From positions 2,604,001-2,668,000 of the forward strand of contig MARA01000002.1 of the NCBI GenBank assembly GCA_001792895.1: a stretch of 64,000 bases of DNA. The letters run 5' to 3'. Below the pieces are notes generated by a model. The model was given only the letters and a program-made list of their open reading frames with translations. It did not search any database and was not told the DNA's origin. Source of the stretch: Lentinus brumalis (lineage: Eukaryota > Basidiomycota > Agaricomycetes > Polyporales > Polyporaceae). Positions 33,241-44,405 of this stretch are shown in pieces. The position numbers and the translations under genes are program-made. Numbering within the stretch: the stretch's first letter is position 1; every line of letters starts with the position of its first letter.

Positions 33241-33775
33241 GAAATAGAGGAGGCATTAGCTGCAAAGTGCTCAAGATTAGCATGGGCATATAAGTGGGGT
33301 GACAAAAGATACATACATGCGAAGTGTTCATTGAGAGAGGCTGAGGCTGAGTAGGCAGGCTGTAGATAGAGTCTGATTGGGGCATTGTTGAGGAGCAAAG
33401 AGAGAGGCATGGCATCAGACAGGGGTATATATATGTAGGGCTGGATGATGACAAAGCAGACAAATGAGTCATCAGCCAAGGATGAGTCATACAATTTTGG
33501 TCACATGCTTGGGTCTTGCATGTGTTTCTGTGAACAATAGCAAACCATTATTTAGTACCACTTGGGTAATATGCCAAATCAAGGACCATAATTGTTGCAC
33601 CACTAGTCAGTAACTTAATGACCATATAACTAACCATGATCAATGAATGATACATATACATAATTGGAAGAGGTTTCATCTTGCATACAACAGCTTAGTC
33701 TTGAAGGGCTTTACCAGCGTAATTTGGGATTGTGCGCTTAGAAAAACTCCCAATTAAATAATGAATCGGGTTTCA
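32025..33775. mobile_element. Putative transposon-derived, CpG-depleted island
   Basis: From about 32.03 to 33.77 kb the sequence is nearly free of CG dinucleotides (my hand count gives about 13 in the 1.44 kb from 32281 to 33720, while neighbouring coding DNA commonly has several per 60 bases) and is enriched in TG and CA. The right part is AT-rich. In Agaricomycetes such depletion marks cytosine-methylated transposable elements whose CpGs decayed to TpG/CpA. I could not find terminal repeats, a target-site duplication, or a transposase or reverse-transcriptase motif, so the element type is unknown and the edges are approximate. Confidence 0.4.
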
Positions 33776-34697
33776 AGACGGCAAACGGTGAGAACATCAC
33801 CGAGACATCCAGGCGGAGACCACCGGTGATCCTTCAGGCACCCGTGATTGGTTGTGGCAAGGCAAACACTAAATCTTTACGTAGAGACCGGTGCGACTCC
33901 GGGACAGCGGGGAACAACCGAGACGCTACACTTATCAGTGCGCGAGGCGTCGCGGAAGGACGAACGAGGCATCTGGCGACGGATGTAGCGTCATGATGGA
34001 CGACACTGTGCATAGACAACGACGACCATCATGACCAAGAACGCCGCAGGACGGAGCGGGGCGAGAGTGCAGGGGAAGGACGATCGACCCCGTGCTCGAC
34101 CGGATTCGCTGGGGATGCGCGGATTCCACGGTTGCGGTCGGAGCGTCGTGCGACAGAAACGTTATTCGCAGCAGATGACCAGCGTCCATGACCACAGCGA
34201 CAGAGAAGCGAGCTGTCGAACGTGCGTGCTGCACGGTGTTGGCGCGGGAGAAGCGGCCGCGATACGGTGGTTACTGGAAGAGGCGGGAAGCGGCCGCTGT
34301 GGTCTCGCGTGCGGTGGCCTGTCGCAGCGGCCACACCAGGGCGGGCAGCGGGTGCGGGGAGAACAAAGGGGAGAGGACAGGCGGAGGGGGCGGTGCTTTG
34401 TCAGCAGGAGGAGGCGTGCCCACGTGCGCCGGGAGGATATCGTCACTGCGAATTGCTTGCGAAGGCAAACTCTGAGTTGTGCCGCCCGGACGTCGACCTC
34501 CTCCCTCCTGCATTCCTCCCCGCTCTCGCAAACACAGCCAGGGCGAGATCCGCGCACGACCAACGTTCCTTGCCTCCGACTATATCAGCTCTGCCTCCGT
34601 CGTCCACGCCTTCTCCTTTTGCATATCCTATTCGCCGACGACGCTGACTCCATTCCCCTCCTGTCCCTCGTCGCCACAAAGCGATTGCCTCTTGTGA
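33776..34697. other. Intergenic upstream of KCS1
   Basis: About 920 bp of GC-rich sequence with long but motif-free open frames in several frames (for example 34031-34903 plus), typical of CpG-rich promoter DNA. It probably holds the KCS1 promoter and 5' UTR. Confidence 0.45.
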
Positions 34698-37600
34698 ATG
34701 ACTACCGCCTCCGCGAGCTCTGGCTCCGAGAGGCGTCCATCTCCATGTCCTCCATCGCCCGCCTCCTCAGCGACCGTCACCGCCGTCTCCACCCCGACGA
34801 CAGCCTCTGCGCCCGCCAGGAGCCGTATCTTCGCTTTGCCTCCCGGCCCGTCCCGCGCACACTCGCACAAGATCCACCGCAAGCGCGGATGGCACGACCA
34901 TAGCGACGACGACTCAGACGGCTCGGGCACGGAGACCCAGGAAGACCCAGGGGCGCTTCGCGCGGCCTACCAACGAGCCTTCAGGAGAGCCTCAGAGAGA
35001 GCGTTGACCATGCCGTTTTCACGTACGTCCAAGAAGTCAGAGGCGTTTCGTACCGTGTCTCCCGTCACTGCTCGCCGCGCAGTGTCTCGCAGATCGCCCT
35101 CTCCAGTGTCCTCGTCCTCGTCCTCCAGTCCGCCTCGTGTCGTCGCCCCTTCCACCTCGACCGCGGGCATCGGTAGGAAGGTCGCTGCCTCTCTTGACTT
35201 GTTCAAAGCCACCGCGCCTAGCCCCGCGGTGGAGAAGGCGGAGGTTGATATATCCCGGCCCGAGCCATCTGGGTCTAAGCGTAGGGGTGGCCCACCCGTC
35301 GGCGAGGTTGGCGAAGCTCAGTACGAATTCGTCAAACGGTCAGACTGGCCAGATCGTGAGGCTGCAGCTATTCGAAGGGAGCGGAGTACGACGGGACTGG
35401 AGCGTGTTAGGACACGCGAGAGTACCAGCTCGGTCGCAAGCACGAGGGAGCGAGAACAAGACTTCCGCAAGCGCAAAGAGCGGACATTGTCTCGTCGCGA
35501 TACGGTACTTAACGATCTCGTGCAGTGGCGTGCAGCGGTTGAAGCGAACCGCGGGGAGGATGCGCGGGCAGACCACGAGAACGAAGTGTCTGGGTCGAAG
35601 ACTCCTCTCAGTTGGACGCGGACGCTGTCTCCTCCGGATCGGAGCCTTCCTCCGTTTCGTCTGCTTCCACGTTCCAAGAGAGTCGACGTGCCCAGTCGCC
35701 ATCGCATCTCCGGTTCTCCCCACCGCCACTCCCCCCTCAGTCCTCCCCATTGGATCTACATCCGTCCCTACCCAGCGTCGAACCCTCAGTCTCGCCTCTC
35801 GATCTGCATCAATTTCCCCCACCCGCGCGTCGCGGCCCGACACGATCACGTTCGCCGCCCCAGGCGCCCATCGAGGTACCCTTCCAGCTCCCCAGCGTCC
35901 CGCAGTATGGCCACGCTTTCGAATCTCCCTGGTCTTCTGACGACGACGAAGATTCAGCTTGGGAGACAGCCTCCGTTACTACCACCACCTCCACGACATC
36001 TGCATCGTCCCCCTTTCCTCTATCTCCCTCTCGGACTAGCCCCCATCCACAGCCCCGTGTTCACGATGCGAGCGACGACGACGATCGGCATCAACGTTCC
36101 ATGTTGTCTACGTACGATGAGATGGAATTGACCTCTCCCGGTGTCGGTAACACGACCAACACGAGTATCGAGAACAATCTTGGGCTTTACGGTGTCTCTC
36201 AGGAGAGGGAAAGTCTGCCACATATTCCGTTACGTCCGTTCCGTAATCAGGTGGGCGGGCACAGCGCGATTTACAAGTTCACTAAGCGTGCTGTCTGCAA
36301 GGTAAGCCTTGTTATCCCCCATGTCCTTACCCAGAGTCCGTAACGTCTTCGCAGCCACTCGTCTCTCGCGAGAACTTGTTCTACGAAGCCGTCGAACGCG
36401 AAGCCCCACCGCTACTCGAGTTTATCCCCCGTTACCTCGGAGTGATGCTGGTCAGCTATCGCAGAGTACCGAAGAGTTCCAGTGTATCGCCTCAATTGCC
36501 GTCTGCTAAACCCAACTCTCTCGCTCACGGTTCGCACCCTTCTCGTCCGGTACTGCACAAGGCTGCCAGCGATGGCCACAAGTCGACACCGGCGACCGAG
36601 GAACAACAGCCTGGCGACACCGACGTCGAAGAAGCGGAGCTCCCTGAAGTCGCGTTGGACTACAACCGGCACATCATCCCCCAGTGGTTGCTTGGGGGTG
36701 GTCGCAACCGCTCAATGTCGCATTCGGCTGCTGTCTCGCGTCCCCGGTCAATTGACCCACATTTACGGCGACCTCATCTCAACGGCATGACTGCGTCCAG
36801 TCCTGATCTTGGAATGGCTACCTGGAGGGCGAACCATTTTGGTAGTTGTGCGGCTCAGCGACATCCCTCAAGCAAACTTGCCTACTCGCACACTGCAGAG
36901 GACATCGACAACCGCACACCCATGAACTCTCCTCGGATGCAACACGCACCTATGGCAACCAGCCTGCACGGATCCTTGTCGCCGAACAGTTCCTTCCTGT
37001 CCTTCGGCGGCACCGGCTCCACGATGGTGAATACGAAGTTCAAGGATCACGTCTTCAGCGCGTTGCTCCGACGACTGACCAAGCAAGGGTCATCGCGAGG
37101 TCCTTCGGGCTTCAAGGGTGAGGACGACGGAGACGTCGCGGATGGCGAGGGTGAAGGAGCGTCGTTCAGCGATGGTGCACGCCGGTATCGTCGCAAGAAG
37201 AAGCTCAGCAGAGTTGAGCGGCTTCGACAGGAGGAGGGCAGTCTCTTGGGGCAGCCGTTACGTCGCGTGCAGAGCGAGCATCAGATCAGCAACCTTGGTC
37301 AGTACCCCACCCACGCTGCGCAGCAGAACCATGACGCACCCACAACGTCCGAGATGTTCGACTTCGAGACACAGGACAACGGGCAGCCTGCTTTGATGAC
37401 GCACGAGGCCCACGAAGGGGAGTCGTTCGCGGCGCGCTCATTTCGCCGCAGCCGTTCTCGTTCGCTGCCCCGCGACCTGCCATTTTTCCCTACCAAGCCT
37501 CACCTCGCGACGGACCATCCCGAGCCCGACCCATACGTTACACGTCAGAACCACTTCATCCTGATGGAGGACCTGACCGGACGGTTGAAGTACTCGTGCG

Positions 37601-38718
37601 TGCTCGACCTGAAGATGGGGACGCGGCAGTACGGGATGGACGCGACGCCCGCGAAGAAGAAGAGCCAGCGGAAGAAGTGTGACCGGACGACGAGCAGGAC
37701 GCTGGGAGTGCGAGTGTGTGGGATGCAGGTGAGTCTCTTCTTGACTGCTTCGCCTTGACGTGTTGTTTGCGCATGTGGTCTCCTAGGGCTCGGGTTCGTT
37801 CCTGGGCCCTGGCGATGCCAATTGGCCAGACGTGGCGGATGTGTGATATATGGTTTGCTCGGTCGCGCTGACACGTCCCAATTTGTTAAGGTTTGGAACC
37901 ACGTCACGCAGTCGTATGTCACCCAGGACAAGTACAAGGGCCGCGAGGTCCGTCCAGACGACTTCCCGGGCGTGCTCGCGTCGTTCCTCCACGACGGCGA
38001 GCGGCTGCTCGTGTACCAGATCCCGGTCATCCTCCGCAAGATCTACTCTCTCGCGCGTATCGTGAACAGGCTCAAGGGCTACCGCTTCTACGGCTGCAGT
38101 CTGCTCATGATCTACGACGGCGACCGCGAGGCGCAGGAGACGTTCCGTGCTTCTGTCCTCGACCATCCGTCGTCGCGCAGCAAACGCGGCGAGTCACTCG
38201 AGAGGCAGCTCGACGCGCGCTCGACGTCGGAAGCCACTCCTCGGCACACGCTCAGGCGTTCTCACAGCGAAGACCTGCTCGTCGGCCCTGTAGCGGACCG
38301 CAGCTCGCGGCGGCGCAAACGGGGCGAAGTCCAGATCCGGCTCGTCGACTTCGCGCACACGACTACCGGGCGCGATTGGCTCCCGTACCCGCCTCCGAAC
38401 GGGGAGGTCGAGGAGGTCACGAGCGGGAAGGGCTACCAGGCGGAGGTCGACCCCGAGACGGGTTTGATCTACGCGCGGTTCCCCCCGCACTATCCAGACC
38501 AGCCCGACAGGGGCTTCCTCTTCGGGCTGATGAACCTCGCGGAGACCCTTGAGAATATCTGGAACGACGAACGGTTGCGGAGAATCAAGGCGTCCCGTGA
38601 GGACCCGAACTCTGCTGCTGACCAACTTCCGCCGTTGTCGACGGATGAGAAGGAGGTGTTCGACGAGATATTCAGGACGCCGGACGGCGAGGAGGACCTT
38701 GGGATGATCTCGACTTGA
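34698..38718 (+). CDS. KCS1: Inositol hexakisphosphate kinase, KCS1-type
   Basis: The ATG at 34698 begins [19 protein letters not shown] very long Ser/Pro/acid-rich N-terminal region (over 450 residues) precedes [19 protein letters not shown] and [18 protein letters not shown]. After another low-complexity insert come the IPK catalytic blocks [57 protein letters not shown] and [16 protein letters not shown]; the end is [21 protein letters not shown] 38716-38718. It phosphorylates IP6 to pyrophosphate IP7, affecting phosphate sensing and vesicle traffic. Ser stands where the PxxxDxKxG signature usually has Pro. At 35592-35594 a GGG run needs one more G to join VSG with [15 protein letters not shown]. 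Introns near 36301-36354 and 37731-37890. Confidence 0.93.
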
Positions 38719-39347
38719 TGGTCGTCCCATCTCCTGGTCGCGCTGAGTCCTTCTATTCTCCTTGTGTATATTTAACCTCTTACTTGTACATACCATCCTC
38801 GTTTTGTATCTCTTCATTTTCCTCTCTTTGCTCGCATCAGGCACTCACTCTCCCTCAATTCCTCTATTTCTCTCAATTCTCATGCTCCGCCTCAGTATCG
38901 GTTTCACATCCTCATACCGTTCTGACCCGTATCCTTCACTGTCTCTGGCATCGGTCTCATTCTCCCTGTTGTTTGCAATGTTGTGTGCATGCATCATCAT
39001 GAACGTTAGACCTCCATTACGCTCACTTACGATGTACATCTACCACCCGAAGTAGGTTATGACCCAGGTACATAATTCTCAGGTTTCCCTCGGTCTCGCT
39101 CAAGTATTCACCTTGTATCATGGTGTCGGCATAGAGTCAATAGACGATGTGGCATTCATGATTTCATCGGCATCGGGGTGTGACGACGTTCGGCATGCGC
39201 GAACATGCAGGTTGCGTGGAGGTTTCATGGGCGCGTCACAGCAACTCGAGGAACTCACGCGATTGAGACTTGTATTCTTAGGACCCGCAGAGGGGGGCTG
39301 TATTATGGGACGTAGTGAAGGGCGCGATGCCTGCGCGTGAAGAGGCT
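38719..39347. other. KCS1 3' region, no gene
   Basis: About 630 bp, pyrimidine-rich on the plus strand after 38719 (typical of a basidiomycete 3' UTR), then unremarkable sequence up to the convergent QCR9 stop. Short open frames lack motifs. Confidence 0.4.
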
Positions 39348-39703
39348 CTACTCCTCCTCTACGTATCTAGCACGGATGTCCTTCCATTGTTTCTGCAGAG
39401 TGTCAGCACCTGAGCGCACTCCGAGGTAGGGACTACACGCACTCCTTTGTTCCACGTATCCCAGAACTTCGTGATGCCGACGTCGAAACCAATGCTGAAC
39501 GCGAACGCGCCAGTGAAGATCGCCGGGACGAAAACACCTGCGGGACGAGTCGGCGAGGTCAACTGCACCATCCCCCCTCTCACACGCCCGCGAGGATCCA
39601 CTCACTGTTGCGCTTGACAAGAGTGTTGTAGAAGGTGCTTGCCAGCTGCAAACTCGAGTCAGACATGCACACCACAGGGCAGCGCAGGGACACTCACAGA
39701 CAT
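39348..39703 (-). CDS. QCR9: Cytochrome bc1 complex subunit 9
   Basis: Very small spliced gene: the ATG at 39701-39703 is followed by only one more codon (MS) before the first intron. Then LASTFYNTLVKRN, an intron, SVFVPAIFTGAFAFSIGFD with GITKFWDTWNKG (single membrane helix), a last intron, and KQWKDIRARYVEEE with stop 39348-39350. Length (about 60 residues) and motifs match yeast Qcr9, a subunit of respiratory complex III in the inner mitochondrial membrane that stabilises the Rieske protein. Because exons are tiny, single-frame ORF finding misses it. It shares a short promoter with the mitoribosomal gene uS11m. Confidence 0.9.
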
Positions 39704-39847
39704 GGCGGATGGGTCGGGTGTTCGTGGTGGATCGGAGGAGGGACAGACGCGCGCATGCCTGGGCGGGCGGAGTTTGGAAATTCTGAGACGCCCGGGAACG
39801 GTCCAGTGTGCGCGGGCGCGTTTGGCAAGTCGACTTGGACGTGCACT
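39704..39847. promoter_or_regulatory. Bidirectional promoter of two mitochondrial-protein genes
   Basis: Only 144 bp separate the start codons of QCR9 (minus) and uS11m (plus), so both 5' UTRs and core promoters must share this GC-rich segment. No TATA box is evident. Co-regulation of a respiratory subunit and a mitoribosomal protein is an inference from this arrangement. Confidence 0.6.
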
Positions 39848-40573
39848 ATGTCCCTCCTCAGGCTGCTCCCTGCCCTCCGGGCCCCCGTCGCACACCGCGC
39901 ATGTGCAACGGCCTTCTACTCTACTGCGTCTGCCTCATCCCCGCCTACCGCAGACGATTTGTCCAAGTTCCTGGACGAGGCCTTCGTCGACTCAGCGCAT
40001 CCTCAACCTACTTCTCCGGCTTCTGCGAGCACCACTCCATCCCCCTCCGTCCTCGCGTCTGAACCCGAATCATCATTCACACCAATAGACGACGGTCCCC
40101 CGACAGCGCCCGCCGACAGCTTCCCGCGTGCACCCGCACCGACGAATCCCGTTGCGCACGCGGCGAGAGAGAAGGGCAGAAGGGGCGGCGTGGCTCAGGC
40201 GAAGGCGCCGCTGTACGCCGTGTCGGTGAAATCGACGCGGAACAACACGATAGCGACATTCGCGCGGCCGGACGGGAACCAGCTCGTGACGCTCACAGGC
40301 GGGAAGCTGGGCTTCAAGAAGAGCAACCGGAACGGGTACGAGGCGGGGTACCAGTGCGCGGTGGGCATCATCGGCGCGATAGAGAAGGAGATGGCACGGG
40401 TGGACCTTGACTGGGAGCTGTTTTTGAAGGGCTTCGGGCAGGGGCGGGACGCAATACTCACGGCTCTGACGACGGCGGTCGGGGAGCAGGTCAAGCCCAA
40501 ACTGAGGCGCATAACGGATAGGACACCGCTCAAGATCGGCGGCACGAGGGGACAGAAGACGAGGAGGATATGA
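39848..40573 (+). CDS. MRPS18: Mitochondrial small-subunit ribosomal protein uS11m (yeast Mrps18 homologue)
   Basis: The intronless frame from ATG 39848 begins MSLLRLLPALRAPVAHRACA, a typical cleavable mitochondrial presequence, followed by a Pro/Ser-rich linker. The uS11 fold occupies the last 130 residues: YAVSVKSTRNNTIATFARPD, GGKLGFKKSNRNGYEAGYQC and DRTPLKIGGTRGQKTRRI, stop 40571-40573. The GGTRGQKTRRI-type basic tail is the rRNA-binding end of S11 proteins. It functions in the platform of the mitoribosome small subunit. An in-frame start further upstream (39635) would precede the presequence and is unlikely. Confidence 0.92.
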   Translation: MSLLRLLPALRAPVAHRACATAFYSTASASSPPTADDLSKFLDEAFVDSAHPQPTSPASASTTPSPSVLASEPESSFTPIDDGPPTAPADSFPRAPAPTNPVAHAAREKGRRGGVAQAKAPLYAVSVKSTRNNTIATFARPDGNQLVTLTGGKLGFKKSNRNGYEAGYQCAVGIIGAIEKEMARVDLDWELFLKGFGQGRDAILTALTTAVGEQVKPKLRRITDRTPLKIGGTRGQKTRRI

Positions 40574-41177
40574 TTCGTGAGTGATATCTCCTCTCATTCG
40601 TGGCCTTTCTCGGTGACTGAAAGTGACACTTCACCACGCCAGGTACAGTTATACTTGCTCATATTCTAGATGCATGCACCAGTCTCCCTGTGTTTACGGT
40701 GCACCCTCGTGCCGTGCATGTTATACGACGCTCAACTCCTCAGGGTGCCATGTCTGGGCGAGTTGGTACCGCCGGGGTTGGTGTGCCGAGTGGTGTCTGT
40801 GAAGTACTGTATTGCTTGGACTAATGAGAGCATAGAACGATCTGCATCCGTGTGTTCCTCAAAACTGATCCGGCTACCCGTCGTCGGCAGCCGCAGTCTG
40901 TGGCATTGACAAATGCCGGTCGGGCAGCAGCGCAGCGGATTTTCGGGCGGGATCTGGCTTGCGTGCGTCGTCGGCGGGTGCGCGCTTACAGTCTGTATGT
41001 CATGCGTAACGCGTTCGATCGGCACGAGGCGCTTCATAAAGCCACTCCGCCTCCCGCCATTGCCTCCACGCCCGTATCTGCCACTCTCTCCTTGTTCCCT
41101 TCCGCCTCTCGTTCATCCTGTCCGCCTCGACTCTCAGACCGATTCTTTCACGACTCAGACCCTCGACACTCACACAT
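40574..41177. other. Intergenic between uS11m and the hydrolase gene
   Basis: About 600 bp; plus-strand open frames (40852-41275) are random-looking and overlap the true start of the next gene. The stretch before 41178 is C/T-rich (TCTCTCCTTGTTCCC-type), common in basidiomycete promoters and 5' UTRs. Confidence 0.4.
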
Positions 41178-42758
41178 ATGAGCTCAGGTGCTGCTGCTTC
41201 GTTCCTTCCACTGCCTCCTCCCCGAGAGATACCGTCTACATTCGTCGCCAGCGTAAAGAGCTGGTAAGTTTCTAGGCATTGTCGAAGACTCTGTTGTCTG
41301 ACGTCTGTCATTACAGGTGGGCTGCTGGGGAGAAGGAGAGTGCTGCCAGTGAGGAACGCTTATTAAGGTGCGTAATACGTGCCACTCATGCGCCCGCACC
41401 TCCAACCCTACCGGCTTGCAGAAAGCTACCATACTTCCGCCCCGCCGGATCACCATCTTCTACCCCGGACCATGCCCATGATGTTGTGGCAACGAGCTCC
41501 CGAGTTGAGCTCGATGACCCCAAGCATTATCTCAATACCTTCGCAATAAACGCAGTTTCCCCCTCCGCCGACGCACCTCCTCCCGCAGTCGTCCTCCACG
41601 GCTACGGCGCAGGACTTGGATTCTTCTTCCAGAACTTCCCCGCACTAGGCAAATGGGCGGGCAAGCGTGGCAGCTCCGTCTATGCTCTCGACTGGCTCGG
41701 CATGGGTCGCTCTGCCCGGGTGCCATTCCAGGTCAAAGCGAAGCGGGAAGACATCGACGGGCGTGTTCGCGAAGCCGAGTCTTTCTTTATCGACTCACTC
41801 GAGCAATGGAGGCAGAAGATGGGCCTGGAGACCATGACGCTTGTCGGTCACTCGCTTGGAGGCTACCTCAGCGTCGCATACGCCCTCCGGTATCCCACGC
41901 GTGTCAGCAAGCTCATCCTCGTCTCCCCCGCTGGCGTCCCGCGAGATCCGAACAGCACCACCTACTCACGTGAGGTGACGGACGAGCAGACTCTTGGGGC
42001 GAACAGCCAGGATCACGCGGAGTTGGCAACGTCGCGAAGAGTAGAGGATCTGAAGTCGAGCCAGCAAGAGGCGCAGAAGCAGGAGAGTCGGTCGCGCAAG
42101 GTCTTCACGTACCTGTGGGAGCAAGGCTGGAGTCCGTTCCAGGTCGTGCGGTCGACGCTGTTCTGGGGCCCCATGCTGATCGGCAAGTACTCGTCCCGGC
42201 GGTTCATCGGCCTTAGTGACGAGGAGACCCGCGCGATGCACGAATACATCCTGAATATCACGCTCGCGAAGGGTTCCGGGGAGTACTGTATCTGTAAGTG
42301 GACATGTTGCGCAAGCGATATCGACGAGGCTCAAGTTGCGTCTAGCACACCTGCTCGCACCTGGTGCGCATGCACGACGGCCATTAGTAGACCGAATCGA
42401 CCGGCTAAAGATACCTGTTACCTTTGTTTGTGAGTAGTCCTGCTTGCTTATCCCGTTCGAGTTCTTACGAACTTACGAACGTGCCACAGATGGTGATCAT
42501 GACTGGATGGATCCTGAAGGTGGTAAGGAGTCCGTTGAGAGGTTGCGTCAGGCCGGGAACGGGAACGGCAGGATGTACATCATTCCTCACGCAGGTCACC
42601 ATGGTGAGTCGTAGTAGTTCCACTCTGCCTGATCCTGAGACTTACTCGGATGCTTCGATGCTGCAGTCTATCTTGACAACTCGAAGGCCATGAACGACCT
42701 CCTCGTGAAGGAACTAGACCGCGCCGCCGACCCCAGCCGCACATCCTATTCACCGTAG
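41178..42758 (+). CDS. Alpha/beta hydrolase, ABHD5/ICT1-like (CGI-58 family)
   Basis: The ATG at 41178 begins MSSGAAASFLPLPPPREIPS; two early introns join it to SWWAAGEKESAASEERLLRK. The hydrolase core shows VVLHGYGAGLGFFFQNFP (oxyanion region), YALDWLGMGRSARVPF, the nucleophile elbow LVGHSLGGYLS (GxSxG, Ser present) and KLILVSPAGVPRDP, then a lid region with the conserved W-PF-VVRS-G-GP block. After an intron come PVTFVYGDHDWMDPEGG (acid residue), the catalytic His in IIPHAGHHVYLDN and the HxxxxD motif, stop TAG 42756-42758. Relatives are lysophosphatidic acid acyltransferases, phospholipases or cardiolipin-specific lipases. A lipid-remodelling role at membranes or lipid droplets is likely; the exact reaction cannot be told. 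No frame defects. Confidence 0.9.
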
Positions 42759-43592
42759 AAACATAGACGGGCGTTGGATATACACCCACCGAGCGGGCCA
42801 CTCTCCTTTGACTTCGTGCCATAGTGACACTCTGGACATTCGTTAACATTTATATGTGTGTGCGCTGCCATACCAGTGCTCTTTCTCATCCTTGTTAGAG
42901 GTATTATGCATTAATGACGTCGTTCTCCATTTTGTATCGCTTGCATGTACAGCTGTAATCTATTATCGGACGGCAACTTGAGGTGTTGAACGTCTGCTTC
43001 GGAACTAAGTATGTATGTATAAGAGATGATGCGACGGCTCTGAAACTGGGCCGCTGGATGTCGGGTCTGACTAGCACTGGCTTCCAAACTTTATCGCGTC
43101 GACAGAGCAGGAATGCGTGTCGATGGGAGCGCAGTAAACTAAGAATGGCAGGACAAACGATGAAGCAGGGCAGGCAGCGAGCGCTTGATGGAAGTCACGG
43201 GACCCCCGACACTTCGGCCCCCTGGCGTTCTGTGTTTGATGCGTCATTATGCTCAGATCGTAATCGGGGGCGGGATTACCTGCCTAAAATGGCTATTTAT
43301 TCGCCTTATGCGGTTACTACGTATTCCGGATAGTGATTGCAAGTACCTTGCGACTGAACTATAGCAATGGTGAAACACGTCTCCGAGCTCACTGTCTCTC
43401 GAGGTCCTGGGGAAGGGCGGTCTTATAGCTGCGAGTGGGCACGTCCTGTGCCCTCTCCACCCCTTGCTTCTTCCCACCACAACGAGCGACACCCGTTTAC
43501 TACCCTCCCCTCCCCGACAACTCTACATAGCAACTGACATTCCTCTGAACAACAGAAACACGTATATCGAGCACTAAGTACTTCCCCACAAC
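42759..43592. other. Intergenic, no gene
   Basis: About 830 bp. The left third is the hydrolase 3' region and the rest shows no open frame with coding character on either strand. Confidence 0.45.
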
Positions 43593-44405
43593 ATGCCATC
43601 TTGGATAGGCTACACGCCCGATATGTGGAAGAGCGGCCATGGTGAGTCTACCTTTCGACATGCTACCGCAGCACGTCGTTATTGACATCCCACTTGTGCA
43701 TGCAGAGCCGATGACGGGCCCTCAGACCAGATACCTTGGGGTCATGTCCAACAGGAACAGGATACAGATCCCCTTCATCGCCCGTACTGATTTCAACGGG
43801 CAGAGAGTTACCAAGGCTGAGGCAAGCACACTTCTCACGAAGTTTGAGAAGGGGGCGCGTGGATGCGTCCTTCATTGACGAGCTGGGACGTGGGGAACCG
43901 GTAAGTAACATACATGAGTCACCTCCGCTCGCGGGGCCGCAAACCGTTCTTCTGACACGTGCCATAGGGCCCCGAGCTCGGCCACCCGTCGACTTGGTGG
44001 TACTGCCACGACCCGGCCACAGAGATTCAGCTGAAGTGGATCGAGCAGCTGACTGGAGAGCTGGGGATTCCCCTCGAGGTGATGCAAAAGGGGATCCTCG
44101 GGATTACGCGCGGACAGGCGTCGGAGCTGATCAAGCTCCTGCGCGTCGAGAAGGGTGAGGTTCCGCGCAAGCAGCGGACCAGGGAGTGGCTTGACGACGC
44201 CGTTACTGCTTCTGTCGGGGAGGTCCCGCTCCCCGACGAGGTTGAGGGCGTGGATATCGACTACGACCCTGATGAGGACGATAGTGCGGAGGAGGGCGAC
44301 GAGGAGGAGGACGATATGGAAATGGACTTGGGCGAGAGAATGGGTAGGAGGGAGCTGAAGGAGCTGCTCGCCGACGCCCAGCCTGAGCTCATGCAGTTGG
44401 CATGA
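43593..44405 (+). CDS. Acidic conserved unknown with two DUF3072-like segments
   Basis: The ATG at 43593 begins MPSWIGYTPDMWKSGH, then an intron to 43705. Next are TGPQTRYLGVMSNRNRIQIP and VTKAEASTLLTKFEKG, which must continue as RVDASFIDELGRGEP; this requires removal of one G from the G5 run at 43851-43855. After another intron comes HPSTWWYCHDPATEIQLKW, then a second helical unit GITRGQASELIKLLRVEKG and a very acidic tail (DIDYDPDEDDSAEEGDEEED), stop TGA 44403-44405. The two xTxxQAS/KAEASxLI units resemble the small DUF3072-type helix motif, but I would not claim homology. No targeting signal or membrane segment. Function unknown; the acidic tail suggests a nuclear or chaperone-like role at most. 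Confidence 0.75.

Noticed and set aside
33770..33930. Possible tRNA (a GGTGCGACTCC string resembling a B box)
   Set aside because: No matching A box or acceptor stem at the right distance.
34031..34903. 290-codon plus-strand open frame before KCS1
   Set aside because: Overlaps the real KCS1 start in another frame and has random Arg/Ser-rich composition.
35590..35618. A 26-nt intron in KCS1 in place of a frameshift
   Set aside because: Too short to be spliced; adding one G restores an acidic, family-like stretch instead.
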